The position numbers and the translations under genes were made by a program. The notes beneath the pieces are model-generated. The model saw only the letters and a program-made list of their open reading frames with translations. It did no database searches and was not told where the DNA came from. Below are positions 49,171 to 56,660 of a stretch of DNA of 64,000 bases, piece by piece (the stretch's first letter is position 1; each line of letters opens with the position of its first letter). Source of the DNA: Amycolatopsis vancoresmycina (GTDB lineage: Bacteria; Actinomycetota; Actinomycetes; Mycobacteriales; Pseudonocardiaceae); NCBI RefSeq assembly GCF_000716785.1, contig NZ_JNYY01000004.1, positions 186,001 to 250,000 on the forward strand, read 5' to 3'.

Positions 49171-49335
49171 ATATCGCTTGCGGCGCCAGGGAAGACGCCG
49201 TCGCGGTGGATCTTTCTTCCGCTGGAAGGTAGACGCGGGCGGCGAGTTTTCGTAGCCTGTCCGTGATCTCGCGGCAGCAGCTGCCGAGCGGGCAGCGACG
49301 CGACATCACCGCCGGGTAAGGCTTTTTCGGGAAGC
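49171..49335 (+). ncRNA. structured leader, candidate c-di-AMP (ydaO-type) riboswitch
   Basis: In the 433-bp gap before an NlpC/P60 gene. It starts ATATCGCTTGCGG, then a GGCG-CCAGGGAAGA-CGCC hairpin, GGTGGATC, CGTAGCCTG, CCGAGCGGGCAGCGAC, and GGGTAAGGC. This order resembles the ydaO class (ATCGCTT, GGGAA, GGGTGAATC, GTAGG, CCGAACCCG-CAGCTAAC), with mismatches at several conserved places. Such riboswitches are known upstream of cell-wall hydrolase genes in actinobacteria. I could not fold or score it, so the call is tentative. Confidence 0.42.
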
Positions 49336-49471
49336 CGGGAACCGGAAGCACACGGCACAGCTCACCAGGTGCGGACAAGCACGCCCTGCTGCGCGCCGGG
49401 GACGAAGCGCTCCCGGCTCGGCGTCCTGCGTGCCGACCGGCGGACGACGAGCAAAGGAGACCCGCGCGACC

Positions 49472-50524
49472 GTGCAGTCGCATTCCCTCAGGCGCGTGGT
49501 TTCAGGTGTCCTGGCCGCGACTTCGGTGATCCTCGTGGTCACCGTCGCCCAGCCGACGGCCACCGCCGCCCCAGTCCCCTTCCTGCAAGCTCCGCCCTCC
49601 GGGTCGGACGCACTGGCCAAGTACCGCGACCTCGCGGCCCAGGCCGAAAAGCTCAACGAAGACCTGCTCAAAGCCCAGGAAGACCTCAAGGCCAAGCAGG
49701 CCGACCTCGACAAGGCCACCAGCGACGTCAACGCGGCGAAGGACCAGGCCGCCGCGGCGAGTGAAAACCAGAAGAGGTACCAAGCCGAGGTCGACAAGTT
49801 CGCCGGGGCGTCCTTCACCAGCGGCGTCCAGCTCAACAAGCTTTCCGCCCTGCTGTCCGGCACGTCCACTCAGGACTTCCTCGACCGGTCCTCGGCCCTG
49901 GAAGTGCTGGCCTCGGGCAAGAACGCGTCGCTGGACAACCTCACCGGCACCATCCGGCAGGCCACCGATGCCGCCAACAAGGCCGCCGACGCCGCGAAAC
50001 GGGCGCAGGACGCGCGGGACACCGCGGCGAAGCTGACCCAGGACATCGAGGCCAAGCAGAAGACGCTCAACGACCAGATCGAGCAGATCAAGGCCGCCGA
50101 CAAGACCCTGAGCGCGGCGGACAAAGCAGCTCAGCGCGACACCGGCGGCAAGGCGCCCGACGTCAAGGCTCCGACCGCGGCCGCGCAGATCGCGGTGGAC
50201 GCGGCACTGAGCAGGCTCGGCAAGCCGTACGTCTGGGGCGCCACCGGTCCCGATTCGTTCGACTGCTCCGGCTTGCTGCTGTGGGCCTACGGCAAGGCCG
50301 GCATCACCCTGCCCCGCAACTCCGCGGCGCAGGCCCAGTTCGGCACCCCGGTGCCGCGCAGCCAGCTGCAGCCCGGGGACCTCGTCGCCTACTACTCGCC
50401 GGTCTCGCACATCGGCATGTACATCGGCGACGGCAAGATGGTGCACGCGCCGACCAGCGGCGACGTCGTCAAGATTTCGCCGCTGCAGAGCCAGTACGCC
50501 GGGGCGACCCGGCCGACGGCCTGA
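49472..50524 (+). CDS. secreted NlpC/P60 peptidoglycan endopeptidase with coiled coil
   Basis: 350 residues: a signal peptide (VQSHSLRRVVSGVLAATSVI to TATAAPVP), a long Ala/Lys/Asp-rich coiled coil (about residues 45-230), and a C-terminal NlpC/P60 domain with catalytic Cys in PDSFDCSGLLLWAYGKAG and His in HIGMYIGDGKMVHAP. It cuts D-Glu to DAP bonds in wall stem peptides (RipA/CwlO-like layout), and the coiled coil would keep it inactive until a partner such as FtsEX engages it (family knowledge). GTG 49472 lies 12 nt after AAGGAG; no better start exists. Confidence 0.92.
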   Translation: MQSHSLRRVVSGVLAATSVILVVTVAQPTATAAPVPFLQAPPSGSDALAKYRDLAAQAEKLNEDLLKAQEDLKAKQADLDKATSDVNAAKDQAAAASENQKRYQAEVDKFAGASFTSGVQLNKLSALLSGTSTQDFLDRSSALEVLASGKNASLDNLTGTIRQATDAANKAADAAKRAQDARDTAAKLTQDIEAKQKTLNDQIEQIKAADKTLSAADKAAQRDTGGKAPDVKAPTAAAQIAVDAALSRLGKPYVWGATGPDSFDCSGLLLWAYGKAGITLPRNSAAQAQFGTPVPRSQLQPGDLVAYYSPVSHIGMYIGDGKMVHAPTSGDVVKISPLQSQYAGATRPTA

Positions 50525-50529
50525 CCTCC

Positions 50530-50563
50530 GGGCCGGACCGGGCGACGCCGCCCGGTCCGGCCC
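50530..50563 (+). terminator. stem-loop after NlpC/P60 gene
   Basis: A perfect 15-bp GC-rich stem (50530-50544 with 50549-50563), loop ACGC, 6 nt after the stop. No T-tract follows. Likely terminator. Confidence 0.75.
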
Positions 50564-50643
50564 GGCAACTACTAATTCAGTTCGTACTAAGCCGGACCGT
50601 AGACTGGTTTTCGTGACCGACGCGGGTTGAGTACCGTAGAGGT

Positions 50644-51033
50644 ATGGCGACGCCCCGGCTCGGCAAGGCACAGCGGGTTCTCCTGCTGTGCGCGCTCGCG
50701 CTCTGCGTTGTCGCCATGCACCACGTCAGCGCGGCCATGAACCACCAGGGCTCCGCCGCGATGCCGGTCATGCAGACGGCGCAGGCCGAGCTGACGGCGG
50801 ACTCCGGCGAGCAGCACCCCGGCATGCCGGACGGCGTCCACAACCTCCTTCACCTCTGCCTGGCCATCATCTCCGCCGTAGTGGCCCTTTTCCTTGCGCT
50901 CACGGCATTGGCCTGGTCTCGACCGTCGGCGGTCGCCGCACCGGCGAGTCCCCGCGGCTCCCCGCACCCCGGACGGCCACCCGACAGACGTGGCCGCGCG
51001 ATCCTCACTTCTCTCTGCGTTCTGCGGACCTGA
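50644..51033 (+). CDS. DUF6153-like small membrane protein
   Basis: 129 residues: two hydrophobic helices (VLLLCALALCVVAMHHV and LLHLCLAIISAVVALFLALTAL), His/Met-rich loop (MHHVSAAMNHQGSAAMPVM, GEQHPGMPDGVHNLLH), and a Pro/Arg-rich tail. This matches the small DUF6153 proteins often found beside DUF305 in actinomycetes, thought from context to handle copper; function unproven. ATG 50644 has TACCGT (50632-50637) 6 nt before it and no ribosome site, so it may be leaderless. First gene of the copper cluster. Confidence 0.72.
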   Translation: MATPRLGKAQRVLLLCALALCVVAMHHVSAAMNHQGSAAMPVMQTAQAELTADSGEQHPGMPDGVHNLLHLCLAIISAVVALFLALTALAWSRPSAVAAPASPRGSPHPGRPPDRRGRAILTSLCVLRT

Positions 51034-51086
51034 CCGGCCGCGTTCCCCGCGGTCTTCCAGCAGCAACCCACAGAGAAGGATTTGCC

Positions 51087-51665
51087 ATGCCCAAAAACCT
51101 GCTCGCCGGCGCCGTCGCCGTCGCGTCCGCGCTCGTGCTGAGCTCGTGCAGCAGCAGCGATCAGCCGTCCATGCCGGGGATGAGCTCCAGCTCGCCTGCC
51201 CCGTCGCCGGGCCAGGAGGCGGCCGGCCACAACGCCGACGACGTCGCGTTCGCCCAGCAGATGGTTCCGCACCACAGCCAGGCGCTCGACATGGCGAAGC
51301 TGGTGCCGTCCCGCAGCACCAACCCCAAGGTCATCGACCTGGCGAGCCGGATCGAGAAGGCCCAGGACCCGGAGATCCGGCAGATGCAGGGCTGGCTGAC
51401 CACCTGGGGCGCCGGGATGGGCCACGGATCGATGCCGGGCATGATGTCCGGCGCCGACACGCAGAAGCTCGGCCAGGCCAAGGGCGCCGAGTTCGACAAG
51501 ATGTGGCTCGGCATGATGATCGAGCACCACCAGGGCGCGGTCGAGATGGCCAAGACCGAGCTCACCAAGGGCAGCAACGCCGACGCCAAGGCGCTGGCCC
51601 GGAAGATCATCGATGCCCAGCAAGCCGAGATCACCGAGATGCAGGGCCTGCTTTCGCAGAGCTGA
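51087..51665 (+). CDS. DUF305 lipoprotein
   Basis: 192 residues. A lipoprotein signal (MPKNLLAGAVAVASALVLSS then CSSS) with lipobox LSSC anchors it outside the membrane. The DUF305 domain shows FAQQMVPHHSQALDMAKL and MWLGMMIEHHQGAVEMAKTEL, duplicated HH-Met helices, plus a Met-rich loop (MGHGSMPGMMSG) suited to copper. ATG 51087 follows AAGGA. In the copper cluster, so binding or buffering periplasmic copper is the likely role; there may be overlap in role with 44565-45269. Confidence 0.9.
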   Translation: MPKNLLAGAVAVASALVLSSCSSSDQPSMPGMSSSSPAPSPGQEAAGHNADDVAFAQQMVPHHSQALDMAKLVPSRSTNPKVIDLASRIEKAQDPEIRQMQGWLTTWGAGMGHGSMPGMMSGADTQKLGQAKGAEFDKMWLGMMIEHHQGAVEMAKTELTKGSNADAKALARKIIDAQQAEITEMQGLLSQS

Positions 51666-51762
51666 TCGTCGTGACGGCTGCCCCGGGCGAATCCGGGGCG
51701 GCCGTCACCGCGTGCCGGCAACTCCTCGGCCGGCACTGGGTATCCTGCGGCGCGGAGGTGCC

Positions 51763-52125
51763 ATGCTGAAGCTGGGCGAGCTCGAGGCGTCGGTCATGGA
51801 CGTGCTCTGGAGCGCGACGGAACCGATGCGGGTCCGCGAGGTGCTCGACGAGCTCAACCGGCACCGCGACCTGGCCTACACCACCGTGATGACGGTGCTG
51901 GACAACCTGCACCGCAAGGGCTGGGTCGTCCGCGAGATGGCGAACCGCGCCTACCACTACACCGCGAGCACGTCCCGCGAGGAAGCCACCGCGCACACGC
52001 TGCGGGAGCTGCTCGACACCGGCGGCGACCGGGAGTCGGTGCTGCTGCACTTCGTGCGTTCGGCGTCGGAGGAAGAGTCGGAATTCCTCCGCAAGGCGCT
52101 GCGCCGGAAGCCGCGCAAGCGGTGA
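51763..52125 (+). CDS. BlaI/MecI/CopY family transcriptional repressor
   Basis: 120 residues: winged helix LGELEASVMDVLWSATEPMRVREVLDELNRHRDLAYTTVMTVLDNLHRKGWVVREMANRAYHY, and a short C-terminal dimerisation part (ATAHTLRELLDTGGDRESVLLHFV). There is no CxC metal motif as in classic CopY, so it is closer to BlaI. ATG follows GCGGAGGTG. The GTGA overlap with the M56 gene reproduces the BlaI-BlaR (repressor-protease) pairing, where the membrane peptidase cleaves the repressor on stimulus. Confidence 0.92.
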   Translation: MLKLGELEASVMDVLWSATEPMRVREVLDELNRHRDLAYTTVMTVLDNLHRKGWVVREMANRAYHYTASTSREEATAHTLRELLDTGGDRESVLLHFVRSASEEESEFLRKALRRKPRKR

Positions 52126-53057
52126 TCACCGCGGCGGCGCTGCTGCTCGGGGTGCTGGTGGTCGGCTGGTGGTCGCCGCGGCCGCTGAGCAGGCTCTCCG
52201 CTCTGGTCGGCCCGGGCACCGCGCTCGCCTGGTGGTTGCTGACCGCGGCCGGGCTCGTCGTCGGAACCATGGCCGGCGTCCTGCTGCTGGTCCTGCCCGG
52301 ACACGGCCCGGCGGCCGCCGTCCTGGCCGTGCTGCACGACTGCTGGGCCGCGGTCGGTCACGGCGAGCTGCCCGCGCTCGACCCGATCGCCGGGGGCGCG
52401 GCGGCCGCCGTCGTGCTGGCCGCGGCCACCCGGCTCGCGCTGGTCTCGGCCGGACGCCGACGGCGTCACGCCGTCCTGCACCGCCGCCACCTGGTCGCGC
52501 TCCAGCTGTCCGGCGCGGGCGGCGACGGGCCGCTGCCGACCCTCTGGGTGCCGCGGGACGAGCCGGTCGCCTACAGCCTCGGCGGCCGCCGGGCGCTGAT
52601 CGTCGCCAGCACGGGGTTGAAGGACCGGCTGTCGGCTCGGGAGCTGCACGCGGTCCTGGCGCACGAGCGGGCCCACGTCCGCGGCCGGCACCACCTGCTC
52701 ACCGCGGTGGCGGACGTCCTGGGCCGCACGCTGGGGTTCGTCCCGCTGCTGCGGGAGCTGCCCGGCGCGGTCCGGCTGCTGGTCGAACTGGCGGCCGACC
52801 GGGCGGCGGCGGCGCAGTGCGGCGCCGGGCCCCTGCGGTCCGCGCTCCTGGCGATCCGGGCGGTCGAAGGGCCCCGGCGGTCCTTGGCCATGGCGGGTGG
52901 TGACACCGCGATCCGGCTGCAGCGGCTCACCGCCCGCACCGGCCCGCGGCTGGTGACCCGGGCGGCGGCCGTCGCGGGCGGGTTCGCCGCGCTGGTCGCG
53001 CCGGCCGCGGTCGCCGTCGCCCTGGTGGCCGGGACCAGCCTCGTCTGGTGCCCGTGA
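52122..53057 (+). CDS. M56 family membrane metallopeptidase
   Basis: 311 residues: four to five hydrophobic helices, with the zinc peptidase motif AHERAH (HExxH) between helices, in the region LKDRLSARELHAVLAHERAHVRGRHHLL. This is the M56 (BlaR1/MecR1-like) transmembrane protease but without a penicillin-sensor domain. Partner of the upstream BlaI-type repressor; together a signal-cleavage switch. Its signal is unknown; placement next to CopA suggests copper or membrane stress. Confidence 0.88.
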   Translation: MITAAALLLGVLVVGWWSPRPLSRLSALVGPGTALAWWLLTAAGLVVGTMAGVLLLVLPGHGPAAAVLAVLHDCWAAVGHGELPALDPIAGGAAAAVVLAAATRLALVSAGRRRRHAVLHRRHLVALQLSGAGGDGPLPTLWVPRDEPVAYSLGGRRALIVASTGLKDRLSARELHAVLAHERAHVRGRHHLLTAVADVLGRTLGFVPLLRELPGAVRLLVELAADRAAAAQCGAGPLRSALLAIRAVEGPRRSLAMAGGDTAIRLQRLTARTGPRLVTRAAAVAGGFAALVAPAAVAVALVAGTSLVWCP

Positions 53058-53063
53058 GGCCGG

Positions 53064-55292
53064 TCAGCTCGCCGCGCGGAACCCGCGCAGGCGGAGGCTG
53101 TTGCTGACCACGAACACCGAGCTGAACGCCATCGCCGCCCCCGCGATCATCGGGTTCAGCAGGCCCGCCGCGGCCAGCGGCAGGGCGGCGACGTTGTAGG
53201 CGAACGCCCAGAACAGGTTGCCCTTGATCGTCCGCAGCGTCCGCCGCGACAGCCGGATCGCGTCCACGGCCGCCCGCAGGTCGCCGCGCACCAGCGTCAG
53301 GTCCGCGGCTTCGATCGCCACGTCGGTCCCGGTGCCCATGGCCAGGCCGAGGTCGGCCTGGGCCAGTGCGGCGGCGTCGTTGACGCCGTCCCCGACCATG
53401 GCCACGACCTTGCCCTCGTCCTGGAGCCGCCGGACGACGTCGACCTTGTCCTTCGGCAGGACTTCGGCGATCACCCGCCCGATCCCGACCTCGGCGGCCA
53501 CCGCCTTCGCGACGGCCTCGTTGTCCCCGGTCAGCAGCACCGGGGTCAGGCCGAGCCCCGTCAGCTTCGCGACCGCCTCGGCCGAGGTCGGCTTCACCGT
53601 GTCGGCGACGACCAGGACCGCGCGGGCCCGTCCGTCCCAGCCGACCGCGACCGCCGTCCGGCCGAGCTGCTCGGCTTCGGCCTTCGCGGAAGCCAGCGCG
53701 TCGGGCAGCGGCAGACTCCACTGTTCCAGCAGCGTGGTCCGCCCGACGATCACGGCCGCACCGTCGACGACACCCTGGACGCCGAGCCCCTCCACGTTCG
53801 TGAAGTCCCCGACTTCGGGCAGGTCGCCGACCTGATCCCGCGCGCCGCGGGCGATCGCTTGGGCGATCGGGTGCTCGGAAGCGTTCTCCAGGGCACCGGC
53901 CAGCCGCAGCACGTCGTCCGCCTCGACGCCGTCGGCGGGGTGGACGCCGGCCAGCGCCATCCGGCCGGTGGTGACGGTGCCGGTCTTGTCCAGCACCACG
54001 GTGTCCACCCGCCGCGTCGACTCCAGCACCTCCGGCCCCTTGATCAGGATGCCCAGCTGCGCGCCACGGCCGGTGCCGACCAGCAGCGCGGTCGGCGTCG
54101 CCAGCCCGAGCGCGCACGGGCAGGCGATGATCAGCACGGCCACCGCGGCGGTGAAGGCCGCCGACGCCGAGCCGCCCGCACCGAGCCAGAAGGCCAGCGT
54201 GCCCACGGCCAGGGCGATCACGATCGGGACGAAGACCGCCGACACGCGGTCGGCCAGCCGCTGGACCTGGGCTTTCCCGGTCTGCGCGGCCTCGACCAGC
54301 TTCGCCATCTGCGCCAGCTGCGTGTCGGCCCCGATCCGCGTCGCCCGCACGACCAGGCGGCCGCCCGCGTTGACGGTCGCGCCGGCCACGGAGTCACCGG
54401 GACCGGCCTCCACCGGCACGCTTTCGCCGGTGAGCATGCTCGCGTCGACCGCCGAGCTGCCGTCCTCGATCACGCCGTCGGTGGCGATCTTCTCGCCGGG
54501 CCGCACCACGAACCGGTCCCCCACCTGCAGCCGGTCGACGGGAATGCGCTCCTCGCGGCCGTCCCGCAGGACGGCGACGTCCTTCGCGCCCAGCTCGAGC
54601 AGCGCCCGCAGGGCGGCGCCGGCGCGGCGCTTGGAGCGGGCCTCGAAGTAGCGGCCGGCCAGGATGAACGTCGTCACGCCCGCCGCGACCTCGAGGTAGA
54701 TGTTGCCGTCGCCGGCCATCCGCTCGATGGTCAGCTCGAACGGGTGCTTCATCCCCGGGACGCCCGCACTGCCCCAGAGCAGCGCGTACAGCGACCAGAG
54801 GAACGCGGCCAACGTGCCGAGCGAGATCAGCGTGTCCATCGTCGCCGCACCGTGGCGCAGGTTCGCCCAGGCGGCGCGGTGGAACGGCCACGCACCCCAC
54901 ACCAGGACCGGCGCGGCGAGCGTCAGCGAAATCCACTGCCAGTAGGTGAACTGCAGGGCCGGCACCATCGCCAGCAGCACGACGGGCAGCGACAGCAGCG
55001 CCGACACGACCAGCCGCTGCAGCAACGCCCGGGCCGGGTCTTCGCCCTCGGGTGTCTCTGGCTTCGGGGTGGGCAGCGTGGCGCCGTAGCCCGCGGCCTC
55101 GACCTGCTCCACCAGCCGCTGCGGCTCGACGTCGCCGGAGTAGACGACCTTCGCCTTCTCGGTGGCGTAGTTGACCGTGGCGGTCACGCCGTCGAGCTTG
55201 TTGAGCTTCCGCTCGATCCGCATCGCGCACGACGCGCACGTCATCCCGGTGATGGCCAGCTCGACCTCGCCGGTTGCCACATCGGTGCTCAT
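53064..55292 (-). CDS. copA: copper-exporting P1B-type ATPase (CopA)
   Basis: 742 residues. N-terminal heavy-metal domain with GMTCASC (Cys19, Cys22), eight predicted membrane helices, the intramembrane CPC (VLIIACPCALGLATP), phosphorylation motif DKTGTVTTG, TGES loop (MLTGESVPVE), and the HP-type motif (SEHPIAQAI). Exports Cu+ from the cytosol. ATG 55292 overlaps the upstream gene's stop by 4 bp. Third in the CopZ / secreted His-rich / CopA operon (minus strand) that a CsoR-type operator precedes. Confidence 0.96.
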   Translation of the reverse strand: MSTDVATGEVELAITGMTCASCAMRIERKLNKLDGVTATVNYATEKAKVVYSGDVEPQRLVEQVEAAGYGATLPTPKPETPEGEDPARALLQRLVVSALLSLPVVLLAMVPALQFTYWQWISLTLAAPVLVWGAWPFHRAAWANLRHGAATMDTLISLGTLAAFLWSLYALLWGSAGVPGMKHPFELTIERMAGDGNIYLEVAAGVTTFILAGRYFEARSKRRAGAALRALLELGAKDVAVLRDGREERIPVDRLQVGDRFVVRPGEKIATDGVIEDGSSAVDASMLTGESVPVEAGPGDSVAGATVNAGGRLVVRATRIGADTQLAQMAKLVEAAQTGKAQVQRLADRVSAVFVPIVIALAVGTLAFWLGAGGSASAAFTAAVAVLIIACPCALGLATPTALLVGTGRGAQLGILIKGPEVLESTRRVDTVVLDKTGTVTTGRMALAGVHPADGVEADDVLRLAGALENASEHPIAQAIARGARDQVGDLPEVGDFTNVEGLGVQGVVDGAAVIVGRTTLLEQWSLPLPDALASAKAEAEQLGRTAVAVGWDGRARAVLVVADTVKPTSAEAVAKLTGLGLTPVLLTGDNEAVAKAVAAEVGIGRVIAEVLPKDKVDVVRRLQDEGKVVAMVGDGVNDAAALAQADLGLAMGTGTDVAIEAADLTLVRGDLRAAVDAIRLSRRTLRTIKGNLFWAFAYNVAALPLAAAGLLNPMIAGAAMAFSSVFVVSNSLRLRGFRAAS

Positions 55293-56188
55293 GCCCCGGC
55301 TCCTTCTCGTGTGTCGACGGTGAACTCGGCCGTGCGGACCTTCCCGGCGTGCCGGAAGTCCAGGAACAGCCGGTAGGTGCCCGCCGAGGGGACTTCGGCG
55401 TGGAACGTCACCGCGGGGCCCGCGGGGGTCCGGCCGTCGCCGGGTTCGCCGTCCGGGTGGACGTGCAGGTAGGCGAGGTCACCGCCGCGGAGGGCCACGA
55501 GGTGACCGTACGCGCCGAGGTAGGGCTGCAGGCCGGTGACGGGTTCGCCGTCCTTCGTGACCGTGACGGTGACCTTCGACGTGCTGCCGGGCACCAGGTC
55601 GCCGTCGAGCCGGACCCGATATCCGTCCACAGTGGACGTCCTCGACGGTGCGTGGTCCACCGGCCGGAAGTCGCCCGGCGCCACGAGGTCCACGCCCAGC
55701 GTCGTCGCCGCGGCGCCGGTCGGCTTGAAGTCGGCGAAGGCGCGATAACTGCCCGCGTCCCTGATGGACAGCGGCACGCTCCACGTGCCGTCGGCCGCGA
55801 GGTCGGGGTGCACGTGCTGGAACTCGGCGGTGTCCCGCCGGACGACGACGAGGTGCAGCCGCTTCTCGTGCTCGACGTCGAACCCGGTCACCGCGTGCCC
55901 GTCCGGACCGGTGATGCGGAAGGTGAAGGGCGTGTTCGTCCCGGGAGTGAGCGTCGCACTGGTGGGCGTGAGGGTGTAGCCGCCCCTGGCCGACGCGAGC
56001 CCACCGGGCTCGGGGTGCTCGGCCTCCGCGACGGTGCCGCTGTGGGTGTCCCCGTGCCCGGCGTCCTCGCCGCCGGGCACTCCAGCCGCGCCGGAGAAGG
56101 GACCGACCGCGGTGCCGCCCGCCCAGGCGCCGCCGGCGACCAAGGCGAGCGCCGCACCGTAGGCGGAGAGCTTCGCTGCTGTGTTCAT
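55289..56188 (-). CDS. secreted or membrane-anchored copper-cluster protein, His-rich
   Basis: 299 residues: an N-terminal helix (KLSAYGAALALVAGGAWAGG) that could be an anchor or uncleaved signal, a His-rich spacer (GGEDAGHGDTHSGTVAEAEHPEPG), then beta-sandwich regions with HxH motifs (EKRLHLVVVRRDTAEFQHVHPDL; GGDLAYLHVHPDGEP). The pattern suggests extracytoplasmic metal binding; similar proteins accompany CopA/CopZ in actinomycetes. Actual function unknown. ATG 56188; overlaps copA by 4 bp. One TCCACWGTGGAC word lies near 55626-55637. Confidence 0.82.
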   Translation of the reverse strand: MNTAAKLSAYGAALALVAGGAWAGGTAVGPFSGAAGVPGGEDAGHGDTHSGTVAEAEHPEPGGLASARGGYTLTPTSATLTPGTNTPFTFRITGPDGHAVTGFDVEHEKRLHLVVVRRDTAEFQHVHPDLAADGTWSVPLSIRDAGSYRAFADFKPTGAAATTLGVDLVAPGDFRPVDHAPSRTSTVDGYRVRLDGDLVPGSTSKVTVTVTKDGEPVTGLQPYLGAYGHLVALRGGDLAYLHVHPDGEPGDGRTPAGPAVTFHAEVPSAGTYRLFLDFRHAGKVRTAEFTVDTREGAGA

Positions 56189-56202
56189 GTCCGTGTCCCC
56201 GC

Positions 56203-56409
56203 TCAGGCGGTCAGCTCGTAGCCGGCTTCCTCGACGGCGCCGCGCACGTCCGCGACATCGAGGGCCGTGCCGCTGCGCACGGTCACCTTCCCGGTCGGCA
56301 GGTCCACGACGACGCCGGTGACGCCGTCGATCCCGCCGATCTCCTCGGTGACCGAACGCACGCAGTGGTCGCAGGTCATGCCGGTCACGGTGTAGGTCTG
56401 CTCGCTCAT
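56203..56409 (-). CDS. copZ: CopZ-like copper chaperone (HMA domain)
   Basis: 68 residues: one heavy-metal-associated domain with the metal loop GMTCDHC (Cys13, Cys16), MSEQTYTVTGMTCDHCVRSV, ending GAVEEAGYELTA. It delivers Cu+ to CopA and sits first in the operon (13 bp before the His-rich gene). ATG 56409 follows AAAGGTGGC. The operator at 56419-56434 overlaps its promoter. Confidence 0.95.
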   Translation of the reverse strand: MSEQTYTVTGMTCDHCVRSVTEEIGGIDGVTGVVVDLPTGKVTVRSGTALDVADVRGAVEEAGYELTA

Positions 56410-56418
56410 GCCACCTTT

Positions 56419-56434
56419 ATACCCTAGGGGGGTA
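56419..56434 (-). promoter_or_regulatory. CsoR-type copper operator
   Basis: On the minus strand the sequence TACCCCCCTAGGGTA, a pseudo-palindrome with the GC tract of known actinobacterial CsoR sites. It is 10 bp upstream of copZ, beside TAGGGT/TATAAA hexamers that could be the -10. No csoR gene is present in this window, so the regulator would be encoded elsewhere. Confidence 0.8.
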
Positions 56435-56510
56435 GGGTAGACAACCAGCTTCCGGCCCTCGGCGACCATGACGACAGTCCCAGCCAGGTCCGGCGGCCGG
56501 CGCCACCGCT

Positions 56511-56526
56511 CTGAAAGCGTTTTCAG
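56511..56526. promoter_or_regulatory. LacI-family operator 1
   Basis: CTGAAAGCGTTTTCAG: perfect CTGAAA/TTTCAG arms with a GCGT centre, the shape of LacI/GalR operators. 135 bp before the pectate lyase start. The region is between the CsoR operator and that gene. Confidence 0.65.
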
Positions 56527-56610
56527 TGCAGACGACCCGCTTGGCCCACTCGCGCCCGGCACCCCCGGTGCTACCGTCGCCTCACCGAAGATCCCGTTCC
56601 CCGCCAACGC

Positions 56611-56624
56611 TGGGAGCGCTCTCG
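56611..56624. promoter_or_regulatory. LacI-family operator 2 (CebR-like)
   Basis: TGGGAGCGCTCTCG matches 12 of 14 positions of the TGGGAGCGCTCCCA palindrome bound by CebR-type LacI regulators in streptomycetes. It lies 37 bp before the pectate lyase ATG. The regulator gene is not in the window. Confidence 0.65.
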
Positions 56625-56660
56625 GATTCGGTGTCGATTCCTGCCCGCAAGGAGGCGCGC

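Noticed and set aside
50600..50630. Possible leaderless upstream mini-ORF (TAGACT, 7 nt, GTG ACC GAC GCG GGT TGA)
   Set aside because: Only five codons and no supporting conservation can be judged; reported as chance.
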